A stretch of 23,777 nt of DNA from Nostoc sp. GT001 (GTDB lineage Bacteria > Cyanobacteriota > Cyanobacteriia > Cyanobacteriales > Nostocaceae). Below are positions 23,277 to 23,777 of this stretch, piece by piece. A model generated the notes under the pieces. It was not told where the DNA came from. It searched no databases and worked only from the letters and a program-made list of their open reading frames with translations. A program made the position numbers and the translations under genes. Positions within the stretch are counted from its first letter, which is position 1. Each line of letters opens with the position of its first letter. Location of the stretch: contig NZ_JAUDRJ010000003.1 in assembly GCF_030382115.1 (NCBI RefSeq), positions 4,752,583 to 4,776,359 of the forward strand. The letters run 5' to 3'.

Positions 23277-23777
23277 CTAAAAGACTTTATTAATGAAGGT
23301 CGCGATCGCTGCTACAAACTCAGCGGTTGATTCATAGGGTAAAACATTACGTCCGTTTATTTTTATACCTTGACTTTCAGGCAAACAAGCAAGATAGTGA
23401 GCCAAGCGTTCGTCTGGCGTTTCTTTTTTATTGTCTTGGCTAATACTCGATGCAGTTTCGCCCATAACCGCTAATGTTGGTTGCTGAATCGAGGCAATCA
23501 AACTAGTATAATCATCTCGCCAAAACCCTGCTAAAAAAGAAAACACTGCATGGCGAGTAGCAGGATTTTCTGCACCTGCAAGCAATGTATTTAACCACTC
23601 TGCATCCACAGCGCTTTCAGAAGCAAAGAGTTGACGAATCGAAAAAGAACGTAAAAATTTTGGGGTGCGTGCATAGCGATAAAAAGCACTACCAAAAGGC
23701 GAATCTAACACATTCCAAAGGAATTTTTCCTGCCATTCTGGTGGTTTAGTTGTCATCAAAGCCCACGTTGGCGCCCA
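23277..23777 (-). CDS. Alpha/beta hydrolase, C-terminal part (runs off window)
   Basis: The frame is open past the window edge (WAPTWALMTTKPPEWQEKFL), so only about 166 C-terminal residues are visible. IQQPTLAVMGETASSIS is the strand carrying the position of the acidic residue in alpha/beta hydrolases, and ALYHV-like motifs are absent. The ending, with ESQGIKINGRNVLPYESTAE before a final helix FVAAIATFINKVF, is the usual lid-and-cap arrangement where the His would be; a clear catalytic His is not visible (NVLPYE stands where xxHxPxxE is expected). The nucleophile elbow lies outside. It is upstream of the peroxiredoxin gene on the same strand, 77 bases away. Substrate unknown. Confidence 0.75.
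   Translation of the reverse strand, partial: WAPTWALMTTKPPEWQEKFLWNVLDSPFGSAFYRYARTPKFLRSFSIRQLFASESAVDAEWLNTLLAGAENPATRHAVFSFLAGFWRDDYTSLIASIQQPTLAVMGETASSISQDNKKETPDERLAHYLACLPESQGIKINGRNVLPYESTAEFVAAIATFINKVF

Noticed and set aside
1..23777. tRNA, rRNA or CRISPR array
   Set aside because: No cloverleaf, conserved rRNA sequence or spaced repeat was recognised by eye; small RNAs cannot be excluded.

Overview
The window looks like chromosomal DNA of a filamentous, probably Nostocales-type cyanobacterium. By eye I count about 19 HIP1 octamers (GCGATCGC). The intergenic regions are full of short dispersed palindromes and MITE-like elements of the kind typical of Nostoc-like genomes. The gene families also fit: a hybrid Prx-Grx, a DUF58 protein, AtzG/AtzE, XdhC and zinc-ribbon membrane proteins. 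This assignment is inferred from the sequence, not from a search.

Layout. 1-314: the start of a conserved hypothetical gene on the minus strand. 315-1287: no convincing gene, but a nested MITE-like structure (422-883) followed by a nine-copy 21-bp tandem repeat. 1288-4942: one minus-strand operon, arsR-pstS-pstC-pstA-pstB. Its ArsR has a C-terminal CC-x2-C metalloid site, a perfect inverted repeat overlaps the promoter, and pstC carries an apparent one-base frameshift. 5101-9970: an accessory island without any HIP1 octamer. It holds a strong attC-like (integron recombination) site at 5778-5864, then plus-strand genes of little-known function (a zinc-ribbon protein, a YidD-like protein, an anchored beta-sandwich/lipocalin-like protein) and the decayed remains of a small-protein/hypothetical/HNH-nuclease trio.

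9974-11772: xdhC and a MocA-like nucleotidyltransferase, maturation factors for a molybdenum hydroxylase not present here. 12594-14719: a secreted GH74 xyloglucanase-like gene broken by a frameshift near its 3' end. 14847-16695: atzG and atzE, subunits of an amidase, separated by a 146-bp MITE that has a perfect 10-bp target duplication. XdhC/MocA and AtzG/AtzE (HpxX/HpxY-like) suggest a purine or organic-nitrogen degradation neighbourhood interrupted by the GH74 segment.

16819-19216 (minus): two coupled GNAT acetyltransferases and a DUF58 protein. 19600-20037: a response regulator receiver domain cut short at a repeat. 20065-22109 (minus): a PAP2 phosphatase and a coiled-coil membrane protein with a double zinc ribbon. 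22465-23777 (minus): a peroxiredoxin-glutaredoxin fusion and the C-terminal part of an alpha/beta hydrolase running off the window.

The observations most worth following up are the lone attC-like site at the edge of a HIP1-free island and the ArsR-controlled Pst operon. Several genes (pstC, GH74, a small membrane protein, the HNH trio, the response regulator) look recently broken.
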